In this document: piece after piece, positions 1-14,815 of the stretch | How the letters are laid out: each line of letters begins with the position of its first letter | How positions within the stretch are numbered: position 1 is the first letter of the stretch | Source: Pterois miles | Taxonomy: Eukaryota; Chordata; Actinopteri; Perciformes; Scorpaenidae | Direction: 5' to 3' | Length of the DNA stretch: 64,000 nucleotides | NCBI GenBank assembly: GCA_947000775.1 | Contig: CAMQGK010000442.1 | Coordinates: forward strand, 124,001 to 188,000 | The notes under the pieces: model-generated | What the model was told of the DNA's origin: nothing | Seen by the model: only the letters and a program-made list of their open reading frames with translations | Databases searched by the model: none | Position numbers and translations under genes: made by a program

Positions 1-2253
1 CTCTAGTGTTGAAAAATACATTCTGTGCTTACTTTCATGTAAAAGCTACGTTTACACTATCAAACAGGCCTCCCGTGATGAAAACTACATTCTGCTGTTA
101 CTTTCATGTAAAAGGAACGTTTCCAGCATTAAACAGGCCTCCCGTGATGAAAACTACATTCTGTTGTCACTTTCATGTAAAAGCCAGGTTTTGGTCTGTA
201 AACTGACCTCCCGTGGAGAAATCCACATTATCTGCTTAGTTTCATGTAAAAGCTATGTTTCCAGCATTAAACAGTGCTCTAGTGTTGAAAAATACATTCT
301 GTGCTTACTTTCATGTAAAAGCTACGTTTACACCATCAAACAGGCCTCCCGTGACGAAATCCACATTATATGCTTACTTTCAAGTAAAAGCTACGTTTAC
401 ACTATCAAACAGGCCTCCCGTGATGAAAACTACATTATATGCTTACTTTCATGTAAAAGGAACGTTTCCAGCATTAAACAGGCCTCCCGTGATGAAAACT
501 ACATTCTGTTGTCACTTTCATGTAAAAGCCAAGTTTTGGTCTGTAAACTGACCTCCGGTGGAGAAATCCACATTATCTGCTTAGTTTCATGTAAAAGCTA
601 TGTTTCCAGCATTAAACAGTGCTCTACTGTTGAAAACTACATTCTGTGCTTACTTTCATGTAAAAGCTATGTTTCCAGCATTAAACAGTTCTCTTGTGTT
701 GAAAACTACATTCTGTGCTTACCTTCAAGTGAAAGCTACGTTTACACCATCAAACAGGCCTCCCGTGACGAAATCCACATTATATGCTTACTTTCAAGTA
801 AAAGCTACGTTTACACTATCAAACAGGCCTCCCATGATGAAAACTACATTCTTCTGTCACTTTCATGTAAAAGGAACGTTTCCAGCATTAAACAGGCCTC
901 CCGTGATGAAAACTACATTCTGTTGTCACTTTCATGTAATAGCCAGGTTTTGGTCTGTAAACTGACCTCCCGTGGAGAAATCCACATTATCTGCTTAGTT
1001 TCATGTAAAAGCTATGTTTCCAGCATTAAACAGTGCTCTAGTGTTGAAAACTACATTCTGTGCTTACTTTCATGTAAAAGCTACGTTTACACTATCAAAC
1101 AGGCCTCCCGTGATGAAAACTACATTATATGCTTACTTTCATGTAAAAGGAACGTTTCCAGCATTAAACAGGCCTCCCGTGATGAAAACTACATTCTGTT
1201 GTCACTTTCATGTAAAAGCCAGGTTTTGGTCTGTAAACTGACCTCCCGTGGAGAAATCCACATTATCTGCTTAGTTTCATGTAAAAGCTATGTTTCCAGC
1301 ATTAAACAGTGCTCTAGTGTTGAAAACTACATTCTGTGCTTACTTTCATGTAAAAGCTATGTTTCCAGCATTAAATAGTTCTCTTGTGTTGAAAACTACA
1401 TTCTGTGCTTACTTTCACGTGAAAGCTACGTTTACACCATCAAACAGGCCTCCCGTGACGAAATCCACATAATATGCTTACTTTCAAGTAAAAGCTACGT
1501 TTACACCATCAAACAGGCCTCCCGTGATGAAAACTTCATTCTGCTGTCACTTTCATGTAAAAGGAACGTTTCCAGCATTAAACAGGCCTCCCGTGATGAA
1601 AACTACATTCTGTTGTCACTTTCATGTAAAAGCCAGGTTTTGGTCTGTAGACTGACCTCCAGTGGAGAAATCCACATTATCTGCTTATTTTAATGTAAAA
1701 TCTATGTTTCCAGCATTAAACAGTGCTCTTGTGTTGAAAACTACATTCTGTGCTTACTTTCATGTAAAAGCTACGTTTACACTATCAAACAGGCCTCCCA
1801 TGATGAAAACTACATTCTGCTGTCACTTTCATGTAAAAGGAACGTTTCCAGCATTAAACAGGCCTCCCGTGATGAAAACTACATTCTGTTGTCACTTTCA
1901 TGTAAAAGCCAGGTTTTGGTCTGTAAACTGACCTCCCGTGGAGAAATCCACATTATCTGCTTAGTTTCATGTAAAAGCTATGTTTCCAGCATTAAACAGT
2001 TCTCTTGTGTTGAAAACTACATTCTGTGCTTACTTTCATGTGAAAGCTACGTTTAAACCATCAAACAGGCCTCCCGTGATGAAAACTTCATTCTGCTGTC
2101 ACTTTCATGTAAAAGGAACATTTGCAGCATTAAACAGGCCTCCCGTGATGAAAACTACATTATATGCTTACTTTCATGTAAAAGGAACGTTTCCAGCATT
2201 AAACAGGCCTCCCGTGATGAAAACTACATTCTGTTGTCACTTTCATGTAAAAG

Positions 2254-2898
2254 CCAGGTTTTGGTCTGTAAACTGACCTCCAGTGGAGAAATCCACTATA
2301 TCTGCTTAGTTTCATGTAAAAGCTATGTTTCCAGCATTAAACAGTGCTCTAGTGTTGAAAACTACATTCTGTGCTTACTTTCATGTAAAAGCTACGTTTA
2401 CACTATCAAACAGGCCTCCCATGATGAAAACTACATTCTGCTGTCACTTTCATGTAAAAGGAACGTTTCCAGCATTTAAACAGGCCTCCCGTGATGAAAA
2501 CTACATTCTGTTGTCACTTTCATGTAAAAGCTATGTTTCCAACATTAAACAGGCCTCCCGTGACGAAATCCACATTATATGCTTACTTTCAAGTAAAAGC
2601 TACGTTTACACCATCAAACAGGCCTCCCGTGATGAAAACTACATTCTGCTGTCACTTTCATGGAAAAGCTACGTTTACACCATCAAACAGGCCTCCCGTG
2701 ATGAAAACTTCATTCTGCTGTCACTTTCATGTAAAAGGAACGTTTGCAGCATTAAACAGGCCTCCCGTGATGAAAACTACATTATATGCTTACTTTCATG
2801 TAAAAGGAACGTTTCCAGCATTAAACAGGCCTCCCGTGATGAAAACTACATTCTGTTGTCACTTTCATGTAATAGCCAGGTTTTGGTCTGTAGACTGA
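2254..2898. repeat. duplicated block, copy 1 (partner 4947-5522)
   Basis: This block begins with a punctuation monomer followed by ccagtggagaaatccactat, and contains an extra T in tccagcatttaaacagg at 2469-2485 and a monomer reading gctatgtttccaacatt. The partner has the same order and the same extra T, offset by 2693 bp (39 x 69 plus two inserted bases). Copy 1 has one additional monomer containing tcatggaaaagc. The shared indel shows common descent. Confidence 0.8.
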
Positions 2899-4946
2899 CC
2901 TCCAGTGGAGAAATCCACATTATCTGCTTATTTTAATGTAAAATCTATGTTTCCAGCATTAAACAGTGCTCTTGTGTTGAAAACTACATTCTGTGCTTAC
3001 TTTCATGTGAAAGCTACGTTTACACTATCAAACAGGCCTCCCGTGATGAAAACTACATTCTGCTGTCAGTTTCATGGAAAAGCTACGTTTACACCATCAA
3101 ACAGGCCTCCCGTAATGAAAACTTCATTCTGCTGTCACTTTCATGTAAAAGCCAGGTTTTGGTCTGTAAACTGACCTCCTGTGGAGAAATCCACATTATC
3201 TGCTTAGTTTCATGTAAAAGCTATGTTTCCAGCATTAAACAGTGCTCTAGTGTTGAAAACTACATTCTGTGCTTACTTTCATGTGAAAGCTACGTTTACA
3301 CCATCAAACAGGCCTCCCGTGACGAAATCCACATTATATGCTTAGTTTCAAGTAAAAGCTACGTTTACACTATCAAACAGGCCTCCCATGATGAAAACTA
3401 CATTCTTCTGTCACTTTCATGTAAAAGGAACGTTTCCAGCATTAAACAGGCCTCCCGTGATGAAAACTTCATTCTGCTGTCACTGTCATGTAAAAGGAAC
3501 GTTTCCAGCATTAAACAGGCCTCCCGTGATGAAAACTACATTCTGTTGTCACTTTCATGTAAAAGCCAGGTTTTGGTCTGTAAACTGACCTCCCGTGGAG
3601 AAATCCACATTTTCTGCTTAGTTTCATGTAAAAGCTATGTTTCCAGCATTAAACAGTGCTCTACTGTTGAAAACTACATTCTGTGCTTACTTTCATGTAA
3701 AAGCTATGTTTCCAGCATTAAACAGTTCTCTTGTGTTGAAAACTACATTCTGTGCTTACTTTCATGTGAAAGCTACGTTTACACCATCAAACAGGCCTCC
3801 CGTGACGAAATCCACATTATATGCTTACTTTCAAGTAAAAGCTACGTTTACACTATCAAACAGGCCTCCCATGATGAAAACTACATTCTTCTGTCACTTT
3901 CATGTAAAAGGAACATTTCCAGCATTAAACAGGCCTCCCGTGATGAAAACTACATTCTGTTGTCACTTTCATGTAATAGCCAGGTTTTGGTCTGTAAACT
4001 GACCTCCCGTGGAGAAATCCACATTATCTGCTTAGTTTCATGTAAAAGCTATGTTTCCAGCATTAAACAGTGCTCTAGTGTTGAAAACTACATTCTGTGC
4101 TTACTTTCATGTAAAAGCTACATTTACACTATCAAACAGGCCTCCCGTGATGAAAACTACATAATATGCTTTCTTTCATGTAAAAGGAACGTTTCCAGCA
4201 TTAAACAGGCCTCCCGTGATGAAAACTACATTCTGTTGTCACTTTCATGTTAAAGCCAGGTTTTGGTCTGTAGACTGACCTCCAGTGGAGAAATCCACAT
4301 TATCTGCTTATTTTCATTTAAAAGCTATGTTTCCAGCATTAAACAGTGCTCTAGTGTTGAAAACTACATTCTGTGCTTACTTTCATGTAAAAGCTACGTT
4401 TACACTATCAAACAGGCCTCCCATGATGAAAACTACATTCTGCTGTCACTTTCATGTAAAAGGAACGTTTCCAGCATTAAACAGGCCTCCCGTGATGAAA
4501 ACTACATTCTGTTGTCACTTTCATGTAAAAGCCACGTTTTGGTCTTTAAACTGACCTCCCGTGGAGAAATCCACATTATCTGCTTAGTTTCATGTAAAAG
4601 CTATGTTTCCAGCATTAAACAGTGCTCTACTGTTGAAAACTACATTCTGTGCTTTAATTTCATGTAAAAGCTACGTTTACACCATCAAACAGGCCTCGCG
4701 TGACGAAATCCACATTATATGCTTACTTTCAAGTAAAAGCTACGTTTACACCGTCAAACAGGCGTCCCGTGATAAAAACTTCATTCTGCTGTCACTTTCA
4801 TGTAAAAGGAACGTTTCCAGCATTAAACAGGCCTCCCGTGATGAAAACTACATTATATGATTACTTTCATGTAAAAGGAACGTTTCCAGCATTAAACAGG
4901 CCTCCCGTGATGAAAACTACATTCTGTTTTCACTTTCATGTAAAAG

Positions 4947-5522
4947 CCAGGTTTTGGTCTGTAAACTGACCTCCAGTGGAGAAATCCACTATATATGCTT
5001 AGTTTCATGTAAAAGCTATGTTTCCAGCATTAAACACTGCTCTAGTGTTGAAAACTACATTCTGTGCTTACTTTCATGTAAAAGCTACGTTTACACTATC
5101 AAACAGGCCTCCCATGATGAAAACTACATTCTGCTGTCACTTTCATGTAAAAGGAACGTTTCCAGCATTTAAACAGGCCTCCCGTGATGAAAACTACATT
5201 CTGTTGTCACTTTCATGTAAAAGCTATGTTTCCAACATTAAACAGGCCTCCCGTGACGAAATCCACATTATATGCTTACTTTCAAGTAAAAGCTACGTTT
5301 ACACCATCAAACAGGCCTCCCGTGATGAAAACTTCATTCTGCTGTCACTTTCATGTAAAAGGAACGTTTGCAGCATTAAACAGGCCTCCCGTGATGAAAA
5401 CTACATTATATGCTTACTTTCATGTAAAAGGAACGTTTCCAGCATTAAACAGGCCTCCCGTGATGAAAACTACATTCTGTTGTCACTTTCATGTAAAAGC
5501 CAGGTTTTGGTCTGTAAACTGA
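4947..5522. repeat. duplicated block, copy 2 (partner 2254-2898)
   Basis: Same monomer order as the partner, with the shared extra T in tccagcatttaaacagg near 5161-5178. It lacks the monomer with tcatggaaaagc, so a one-monomer gain or loss followed the duplication. A private change, aaacactgctctag instead of aaacagtgctctag, lies near 5033. Confidence 0.8.
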
Positions 5523-8500
5523 CCTCCAGTGGAGAAATCCACTATATCTGCTTAGTTTCATGTAAAAGCTATTTTTCCAGCATTAAACAGTGCTCTAGTG
5601 TTGAAAACTACATTCTGTGCTTACTTTCATGTAAAAGCTACGTTTACACTATCAAACAGGCCTCCCATGATGAAAACTACATTCTGCTGTCACTTTCATG
5701 TAAAAGGAACTTTTCCAGCATTAAACAGGCCTCCCGTGATGAAAACTACATTCTGTTGTCACTTTCATGTAAAAGCCAGGTTTTAGGCAGTAAACTGACC
5801 TCCTGTGATGAAATTCACATGACCTACTTAGTTTCATGTAAAAGCTATTTTTCCAGCATTAAACAGTGCTCTAGTGTTGAAAATAACATTCTGTGCTTAC
5901 TTTCATGTAAAAGCTACGTTTACACCATCAAACTGGCCTCCTGTGATGAAATTCACATTATATGCTTAGTTTCATGTAAAAGCCTTGTTTCCAGCATTAA
6001 AGAGTGCTCTAGTGTTGAAAACTACATTCTGCTGTCACTTTCATGGAAAAGCTACGTTTACACCATCAAACAGGCCTCCCGTGACGAAATCCACATTATA
6101 TGCTTACTTTCAAATAAAAGCTACGTTTACACTATCAAACAGGCCTCCAATGATGAAAACTACATTCTTCTGTCACTTTCATGTAAAAGGAACGTTTCCA
6201 GCATTAAACAGTGCTCTAGTGTTGAAAACTACATTCTGTTGTCACTTTCATGTAAAAGCTATGTTTCCAGCATTAAACAGTGCTCTAGTGTTGAAAACTA
6301 CATTCTGTGCTTACTTTCATGTGAAAGCTACGTTTACACCATCAAACAGTTCTCTTGTGTTGAAAACCACATTCTGTGCTTACTTTCAAGTAAAAGCTAC
6401 GTTTACACCATCAAACAGGCGTCCCGTGATAAAAACTTCATTCTGCTGTCACTTTCATGTAAAAGGAACGTTTGCAGCATTAAACAGGCCTCCCGTGATG
6501 AAAACTACATTATATGCTTACTTTCATGTAAAAGGAACGTTTCCAGCATTAAACAGGCCTCCCGTGATGAAAACTACATTCTGTTGTCACTTTCATGTAA
6601 AAGCCAGGTTTTGGTCTGTAAACTGACCTCCAGTGGAGAAATCCACATTATCTGCTTAGTTTCATGTAAAAGCTATGTTTCCAGCATTAAACAGTGCTCT
6701 AGTGTTGAAAAATACATTCTGTGCTTACTTTCATGTAAAAGCTACGTTTACACTATCAAACAGGCCTCCCGTGATGAAAACTACATTCTGCTGTTACTTT
6801 CATGTAAAAGGAACGTTTCCAGCATTAAACAGGCCTCCCGTGATGAAAACTACATTCTGTTGTCACTTTCATGTAAAAGCCAGGTTTTGGTCTGTAAACT
6901 GACCTCCCGAGGAGAAATCCACATTATCTGCTTAGTTTCATGTAAAAGCTATGTATCCAGCATTTAAACAGTGCTCTAGTGTTGAAAACTACATTCTGTG
7001 CTTACGTTCATGTGAAAGCTACGTTTACACCATCAAACAGGCCTCCCGTGATGAAAACTTCATTCTGCTGTCACTTTCATGTAAAAGGAACGTTTGCAGC
7101 ATTAAACAGGCCTCCCGTGATGACAATTACATTATATGCTTACTTTCATGTAAAAGGAACGTTTCCAGCATTAAACAGGCCTCCCGTGATGAAAACTACA
7201 TTCTTCTGTAACTTTCATGTAAAAGGAACGTTTCCAGCATTAAACAGGCCTCCCGTGATGAAAACTACATTCTGTAGTCACTTTCATGTAAAAGCTATGT
7301 TTCCAGCATTAAACAGTGCTCTAGTGTTGAAAACTACATTCTGTGCTTACTTTCATGTGAAAGCTACGTTTACACCATCAAACAGTTCTCTTGTGTTGAA
7401 AACTACATTCTGTGCTTACTTTCAAGTAAAAGCTACGTTTACACCATCAAACAGGCGTCCCGTGATAAAAACTTCATTCTGCTGTCACTTTCATGTAAAA
7501 GGAACGTTACCAGCATTAAACAGGCCTCCCGTGATGAAAACTACATTATATGCTGACTTTCATGTAAAAGGAACGTTTCCAGCATTAAACAGGCCTCCCG
7601 TGATGAAAACTACATTCTGTTGTCACTTTCATGTAAAAGCCAGGTTTTGGTCTGTAAACTGACCTCCTGTGGAGAAATCCACATTATCTGCTTAGTTTCA
7701 TGTAAAAGCTATGTTTCCAGCATTAAACAGTGCTCTAGTGTTGAAAACTACATTCTGTGCTTACTTTCATGTGAAAGCTACGTTTACACCATCAAACAGG
7801 CCTCCCGTGACGAAATCCACATTATATGCTTAGTTTCAAGTAAAAGCTACGTTTACACTATCAAACAGGCCTCCCATGATGAAAACTACATTCTTCTGTC
7901 ACTTTCATGTAAAAGGAACGTTTCCATCATTAAACAGGCCTCCCGTGATGAAAACTTCATTCTGCTGTCACTTTCATGTAAAAGGAACGTTTCCAGCATT
8001 AAACAGGCCTCCCGTGATGAAAACTACATTCTGTTGTCACTTTCATGTAAAAGCCAGGTTTTGGTCTGTAAACTGACCTCCCGTGACGAAATCCACATTA
8101 TATGCTTAGTTTCAAGTAAAAGCTACGTTGACACTATCAAACAGGCCTCCCATGATGAAAACTACATTCTTCTGTCACTTTCATGTAAAAGGAACGTTTC
8201 CAGCATTAAACAGGCCTCCCGTGATGAAAACTACATTCTGTTGTCACTTTCATGTAATAGCCAGGTTTTGGTCTGTAAACTGACCTCCCGTGGAGAAATC
8301 CACATTATCTGCTTAGTTTCATGTAAAAGCTATGTTTCCAGCATTAAACAGTGTTCTAGTGTTGAAAAATACATTCTGTGCTTACTTTCATGTAAAAGCT
8401 ACGTTTACACTATAAAACAGGCCTCCCGTGATGAAAACTACATTCTGCTGTCACTTTCATGGAAAAGCTACGTTTACACCATCAAACAGGCCTCCCGTGA

Positions 8501-10586
8501 TGAAAACTTCATTCTGCTGTCACTTTCATGTAAAAGCCAGGTTTTGGTCTGTAAACTGATCTCCCGTGGAGAAATCCACATTATCTGCTTAGTTTCAAGT
8601 AAAAGCTACGTTTACACTATCAAACAGGCATCCCATGATGAAAACTAAATTCTTCTGTCACTTTCATGTAAAAGGAACGTTTCCAGCATTAAACAGGCCT
8701 CCCGTGATGAAAACTACATTCTATTGTCACTTTCATGTAATAGCCAGGTTTTGGTCTGTAAACTGACCTCCCGTGGAGAAATCCACATTATCTGCTTAGT
8801 TTCATGTAAAAGCTATGTTTCCAGCATGAAACAGTGCTCTAGTGTTGAAAAATACATTCTGTGCTTACTTTCATGTAAAAGCTACGTTTACACTATCAAA
8901 CAGGCCTCCCGTGATGAAAACTACATTCTGTTGTCACTTTCATGTAAAAGCTATGTTTCCAACATTAAACAGGCCTCCAGTGTTGTAAACTACATTCTGT
9001 GTTCACTTTTTTGTAAAAGCTACGTTTACACCATCAGACAGGCCTCCCGTGATGAAAACTACATTCTGCTGTTACTTTCATGTAAAAGGAACGTTTCCAG
9101 CATTAAACAGGCCTCCCGTGATGAAAACTACATTCTGTTGTCACTTTCATGTAAAAGCCAGGTTTTGGTCTGTAAACTGACCTCCAGTGGAGAAATCCAC
9201 ATTATCTGCTTAGTTTCATGTAAAAGGAACGTTTGCAGCATTAAACAGGCCTCCCGTGATGAAAACTACATTATATGCTTACTTTCATGTAAAAGGAACG
9301 TTTCCAGCATTAAACAGGCCTCCCGTGATGAAAACTACATTCTGTTGTCACTTTCATGTAAAAGCCAGGTTTTGGTCTGTAAACTGACCTCCAGTGGAGA
9401 AATCCACATTATCTGCTTAGTTTCATGTAAAAGCTATGTTTCCAGCATTAAACAGTTCTCTTGTGTTGAAAACTACATTCTGTGCTTACTTTCATGTAAA
9501 AGCTACGTTTACACTATCAAACAGGCCTCCCGTGATGAAAACTACATTCTGCTGTCACTTTCATGGAAAAGCTACGTTTACACCATCAAACAGGCCTCCC
9601 GTGATGAAAACTTCATTCTGCTGTCACTTTCATGTAAAAGGAACGTTTCCAGCATTAAACAGGCCTCCCGTGATGAAAACTACATTCTGTTGTCACTTTC
9701 ATGTAAAAGCCAGGTTTTGGTCTGTAAACTGACCTCCCGTGGAGAAATTCACATTATCTGCTTAGTTTCATGTAAAAGCTATGTTTCCAGCATTAAACAG
9801 TGCTCTAGTGTTGAAAACTACATTATCTGCTTAGTTTCATGTAAAAGCTATGTTTCCAGCATTAAACAGTTCTCTTGTGTTGAAAACTACATTCTGTGCT
9901 TACTTTCATGTGAAAGCTACGTTTACACCATCAAACAGGCCTCCCGTGACGAAATCCACATTATATGCTTACTTTCAAGTAAAAGCTATGTTTCCAGCAT
10001 TAAACAGTGCTCTAGTGTTGAAAACTACATTCTGTGCTTACTTTCATGTAAAAGCTACGTTTACACTATCAAACAGGCCTCCCGTGATGAAAACTACATT
10101 ATATGCTTACTTTCATGTAAAAGGAACGTTTCCAGCATTAAACAGGCCTCCCGTGATGAAAACTACATTCTGTTGTCACTTTCATGTAAAAGCCAGGTTT
10201 TGGTCTGTAAACTGACCTCCCGTGGAGAAATCCACATTATCTGCTTAGTTTCATGTAAAAGCTATGTTTCCAGCATTAAACAGTGCTCTAGTGTTGAAAA
10301 CTACATTCTGTGCTTAATTTCATGTAAAAGCTATGTTTACAGCATTAAACAGTTCTCTTGTGTTGAAAACTACATTCTGTGCTTACTTTCATGTGAAAGC
10401 TACATTTACACCATCAAACAGGCGTCCCGTGATAAAAACTTCATTCTGCTGTCACTTTCATGTAAAAGGAACGTTTCCAGCATTAAACAGGCCTCCCGTG
10501 ATGAAAACTACATTATATGATTACTTTCATGTAAAAGGAACGTTTCCAGCATTAAACAGGCCTCCCGTGATGAAAACTACATTCTG

Positions 10587-13250
10587 TTGTCACTTTCATG
10601 TAAAAGCCAGGTTTTGGTCTGTAAACTGACCTCCAGTGGAGAAATCCACATTATCTGCTTAGTTTCATGTAAAAGCTATGTTTCCAGCATTAAACAGTGC
10701 TCTTGTGTTGAAAACTACATTCTGTGCTTACTTGCATGTGAAAGCTACGTTTACACCATCAAACAGGCCTCCCGTGACGAAATTCACATTATATGCTTAC
10801 TTTCAAGTAAAAGCTACGTTTACACCATCAAACAGGCCTCCCGTGATGAAAACTTCATTCTGCTGTCACTTTCATGTAAAAGGAACGTTTCCAGCATTAA
10901 ACAGGCCTCCCGTGATGAAAACTACATTCTGTTCTCACTTTCATGTAAAAGCCAGGTTTTGGTCTGTAAACTGACCTCCAGTGGAGAAATCCACATTATC
11001 TGCTTAATTTCATGTAAAAGCTATGTTTCCAGCATTAAACAGTTCTCTTGTGTTGAAAACTACATTCTGTGCTTACTTTCATGTGAAAGCTACGTTTACA
11101 CCATCAAACAGGCCTCGCGTGACGAAATCCACATTATATGCTTACTTTCAAGTAACAGCTACGTTTACACCATCAAACAGGGCTCCCGTGATGAAAACTT
11201 CATTCTGCTGTCACTTTCATGTAAAAGGAACGTTTGCAGCATTAAACAGGCCTCCCGTGATGAAAACTACATTATATGTTTACTTTCATGTAAAAGGAAC
11301 GTTTCCAGCATTAAACAGGCCTCCTGTGATGAAAACTACATTCTGTTGTCACTTTCATGTAAAAGCCAGGTTTTGGTCTGTAAACTGACCTCCAGTGGAG
11401 AAATCCACTATATCTGCTTAGTTTCATGTAAAAGCTATGTTTCCAGCATTAAACAGTGCTCTAGTGTTGAAAACTACATTCTGTGCTTACTTTCATGTAA
11501 AAGCTACGTTTACACTATCAAACAGGCCTCCCGTGATGAAAACTACATTCTGTTGTCACTTTCATGTAAAAGGAACATTTCCAGCATTAAACAGGCCTCC
11601 CGTGATGAAAACTACATTCTGTGCTTACTTTCATGTAAAAGCCAGGTTTTGGTCTGTAGACTGACCTCCAGTGGAGAAATCCACATTATCTGCTTATTTT
11701 CATGTAAAAGCTATGTTTCCAGCATTAAACAGTGCTCTAGTGTTGAAAACTACATTCTGTGCTTACTTTAATGTAAAAGCTACGTTTACACTATCAAACA
11801 GGCCTCCCATGATGAAAACTACATTCTGTTGTCATTTTCATGTAAAAGCCAGGTTTTGGTCTGTAAACTGACCTCCCGTGGAGAAATCCACATTATCTGC
11901 TTAGTTTCATGTAAAAGCTATGTTTCCAGCATTAAACAGTGCTCTACTGTTGAAAACTACATTCTGTGCTTAATTTCATGTAAAAGCTATGTTTACAGCA
12001 TTAAACAGTTCTCTTGTGTTGAAAACTACATTCTGTGCTTACTTTCATGTGAAAGCTACGTTTACACCATCAAACAGGCCTCCCGTGACGAAATCCACAT
12101 TATATGCTTACTTTCAAGTAAAAGCTACGTTTACACCATCAAACAGGCCTCCCGTGATGAAAACTTCATTCTGCTGTCACTTTCATGTAAAAGGAACGTT
12201 TGCAGCATTAAACAGGCCTCCCGTGATGAAAACTACATTATATGCTTACTTTCATGTAAAAGGAACGTTTCCAGCATTAAACAGGCCTCCCGTGATGAAA
12301 ACTACATTCTGTTGTCACTTTCATGTAAAAGCCAGGTTTTGGTCTGTAAACTGACCTCCAGTGGAGAAATCCACTATATCTGCTTAGTTTCATGTAAAAG
12401 CTATGTTTCCAGCATTAAACAGTGCTCTAGTGTTGAAAACTACATTCTGTGCTTACTTTCATGTAAAAGCTACGTTTACACTATCAAACAGGCCTCCCAT
12501 GATGAAAACTACATTCTGCTGTCACTTTGATGTAAAAGGAACGTTTCCAGCATTAAACAGGCCTCCCGTGATGAAAACTACATTCTGTTGTCACTTTCAT
12601 GTAAAAGCCAGGTTTTAGGCAGTAAACTGACCTCCTGTGATGAAATTCACATGACCTACTTAGTTTCATGTAAAAGCTATTTTTCCAGCATTAAACAGTG
12701 CTCTAGTGTTGAAAATAACATTCTGTGCTTACTTTCATGTAAAAGCTACGTTTACACCATCAAACTGGCCTCCTGTGATGAAATTCACATTATATGCTTA
12801 GTTTCATGTAAAAGCCTTGTTTCCAGTATTAAAGAGTGCTCTAGTGTTGAAAACTACATTCTGCTGTCACTTTCATGGAAAAGCTACGTTTACACCATCA
12901 AACAGGCCTCCCGTGACGAAATCCACATTATATGCTTACTTTCAAATAAAAGCTACGTTTACACTATCAAACAGGCCTCCAATGATGAAAACTACATTCT
13001 TCTGTCACTTTCATGTAAAAGGAACGTTTCCAGCATTAAACAGGCCTCCCGTGATGAAAACTACATTCTGTTGTCACTTTCATGTAAAAGCTATGTTTCC
13101 AGCATTAAACAGTGCTCTAGTGTTGAAAACTACATTCTGTGCTTACTTTCATGTGAAAGCTACGTTTACACCATCAAACAGTTCTCTTGTGTTGAAAACT
13201 ACATTCTGTGCTTACTTTCAAGTAAAAGCTACGTTTACACCATCAAACAG
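10587..13250. repeat. outlying copy of the first part of the 61-monomer unit
   Basis: Matches 22319-24982 at an offset of 11732 bp (170 x 69 plus 2, explained by small indels between them). Shared landmarks are cttgcatgtgaaagc at 10731, the cactttgatg variant near 12526 and the aggcagtaaac punctuation variant at 12608. The two copies differ by single-monomer gains and losses: this copy has an extra gtttgcagcatt monomer near 11230, and the 22-kb copy has an extra monomer near 23510. The match ends near 13250, where this copy has cctcccgtggag and the other gcgtcccgtgat. Confidence 0.8.
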
Positions 13251-13254
13251 GCCT

Positions 13255-14815
13255 CCCGTGGAGAAATCCACATTATCTGCTTAGTTTCATGTAAAAGCTA
13301 TGTTTCCAGCATTAAACAGTGCTCTAGTGTTGAAAACTACATTCTGTGCTTACGTTCATGTGAAAGCTACGTTTACACCATCAAACAGGCCTCCCGTGAT
13401 GAAAACTTCATTCTGCTGTCACTTTCATGTAAAAGGAACGTTTGCAGCATTAAACAGGCCTCCCGTGATGACAATTACATTATATGCTTACTTTCATGTA
13501 AAAGGAACGTTTCCAGCATTAAACAGGCCTCCCGTGATGAAAACTACATTCTGTTGTCACTTTCATGTAAAAGCCAGGTTTTGGTCTGTAAACTGACCTC
13601 CCGAGGAGAAATCCACATTATCTGCTTAGTTTCATGTAAAAGCTATGTATCCAGCATTTAAACAGTGCTCTAGTGTTGAAAACTACATTCTGTGCTTACG
13701 TTCATGTGAAAGCTACATTTACACCATCAAACAGGCCTCCCGTGATGAAAACTTCATTCTGCTGTCACTTTCATGTAAAAGGAACGTTTGCAGCATTAAA
13801 CAGGCCTCCCGTGATGACAATTACATTATATGCTTACTTTCATGTAAAAGGAACGTTTCCAGCATTAAACAGGCCTCCCGTGATGAAAACTACATTATAT
13901 GCTTACTTTCATGTAAAAGGAACGTTTCCAGTATTAAACAGGCCTCCCGTGATGAAAACTACATTCTGTTGTCACTTTCATGTAAAAGCCAGGTTTTGGT
14001 CTGTAAACTGACCTCCAGTGGAGAAATCCACTATATCTGCTTAGTTTCATGTAAAAGCTATGTTTCCAGCATTAAACAGTGCTCTAGTGTTGAAAACTAC
14101 ATTCTGTGCTTACTTCATGTAAAAGCTACGTTTACACCATCAAACTGGCCTCCTGTGATGAAATTCACATTATATGCTTAGTTTCATGTAAAAGCCTTGT
14201 TTCCAGTATTAAAGAGTGCTCTAGTGTTGAAAACTACATTCTGCTGTCACTTTCATGGAAAAGCTACGTTTACACCATCAAACAGGCCTCCCGTGACGAA
14301 ATCCACATTATATGCTTACTTTAAAATAAAAGCTACGTTTACACTATCAAACAGGCCTCCAATGATGAAAACTACATTCTTCTGTCACTTTCATGTAAAA
14401 GGAACGTTTCCAGCATTAAACAGGCCTCCCGTGATGAAAACTACATTCTGTTGTCACTTTCATGTAAAAGCTATGTTTCCAGCATTAAACAGTGCTCTAG
14501 TGTTGAAAACTACATTCTGTGCTTACTTTCATGTGAAAGCTACGTTTACACCATCAAACAGTTCTCTTGTGTTGAAAACTACATTCTGTGCTTACTTTCA
14601 AGTAAAAGCTACGTTTACACCATCAAACAGGCGTCCCGTGATAAAAACTTCATTCTGCTGTCACTTTCATGTAAAAGGAACGTTACCAGCATTAAACAGG
14701 CCTCCCGTGATGAAAACTACATTATATGCTGACTTTCATGTAAAAGGAACGTTTCCAGCATTAAACTGGCCTCCCGTGATGAAAACTACATTCTGTTGTC
14801 ACTTTCATGTAAAAG
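13255..14815. repeat. indel-tagged block, copy 1 of 3
   Basis: The tags are gtatccagcatttaaacag (extra T, near 13647-13665), gcttacttcatg (one T lost, near 14108), ctttaaaataaaagc near 14320 and aaactggcctcccgtgatg near 14764. The same tags in the same order occur at 17672-19232 (offset 4417) and 19881-21303. The first tag alone also occurs at 6951-6967. The combination of independent rare changes makes common descent certain. Confidence 0.85.

Larger units (their letters stand above)
1..10586. repeat. irregular higher-order region of the satellite
   Basis: Punctuation monomers occur at about 181, 526, 943, 1216, 1630, 1906, 2254, 2875, 3151, 3565, 3979, 4255, 4531 and 4947, giving steps of mostly 4, 5 or 6 monomers with one 9-monomer step. 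Unlike later parts, no unit repeats three times in a row here. One long-range duplication is clear (2254-2898 and 4947-5522), and an aggcag punctuation variant at 5776 opens a stretch resembling 12608 onward. Single extra T bases shift the frame at about 2477, 5170, 6966 and (gctttaattt) 4654. This may be a less recently homogenised part of the array. Confidence 0.75.
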
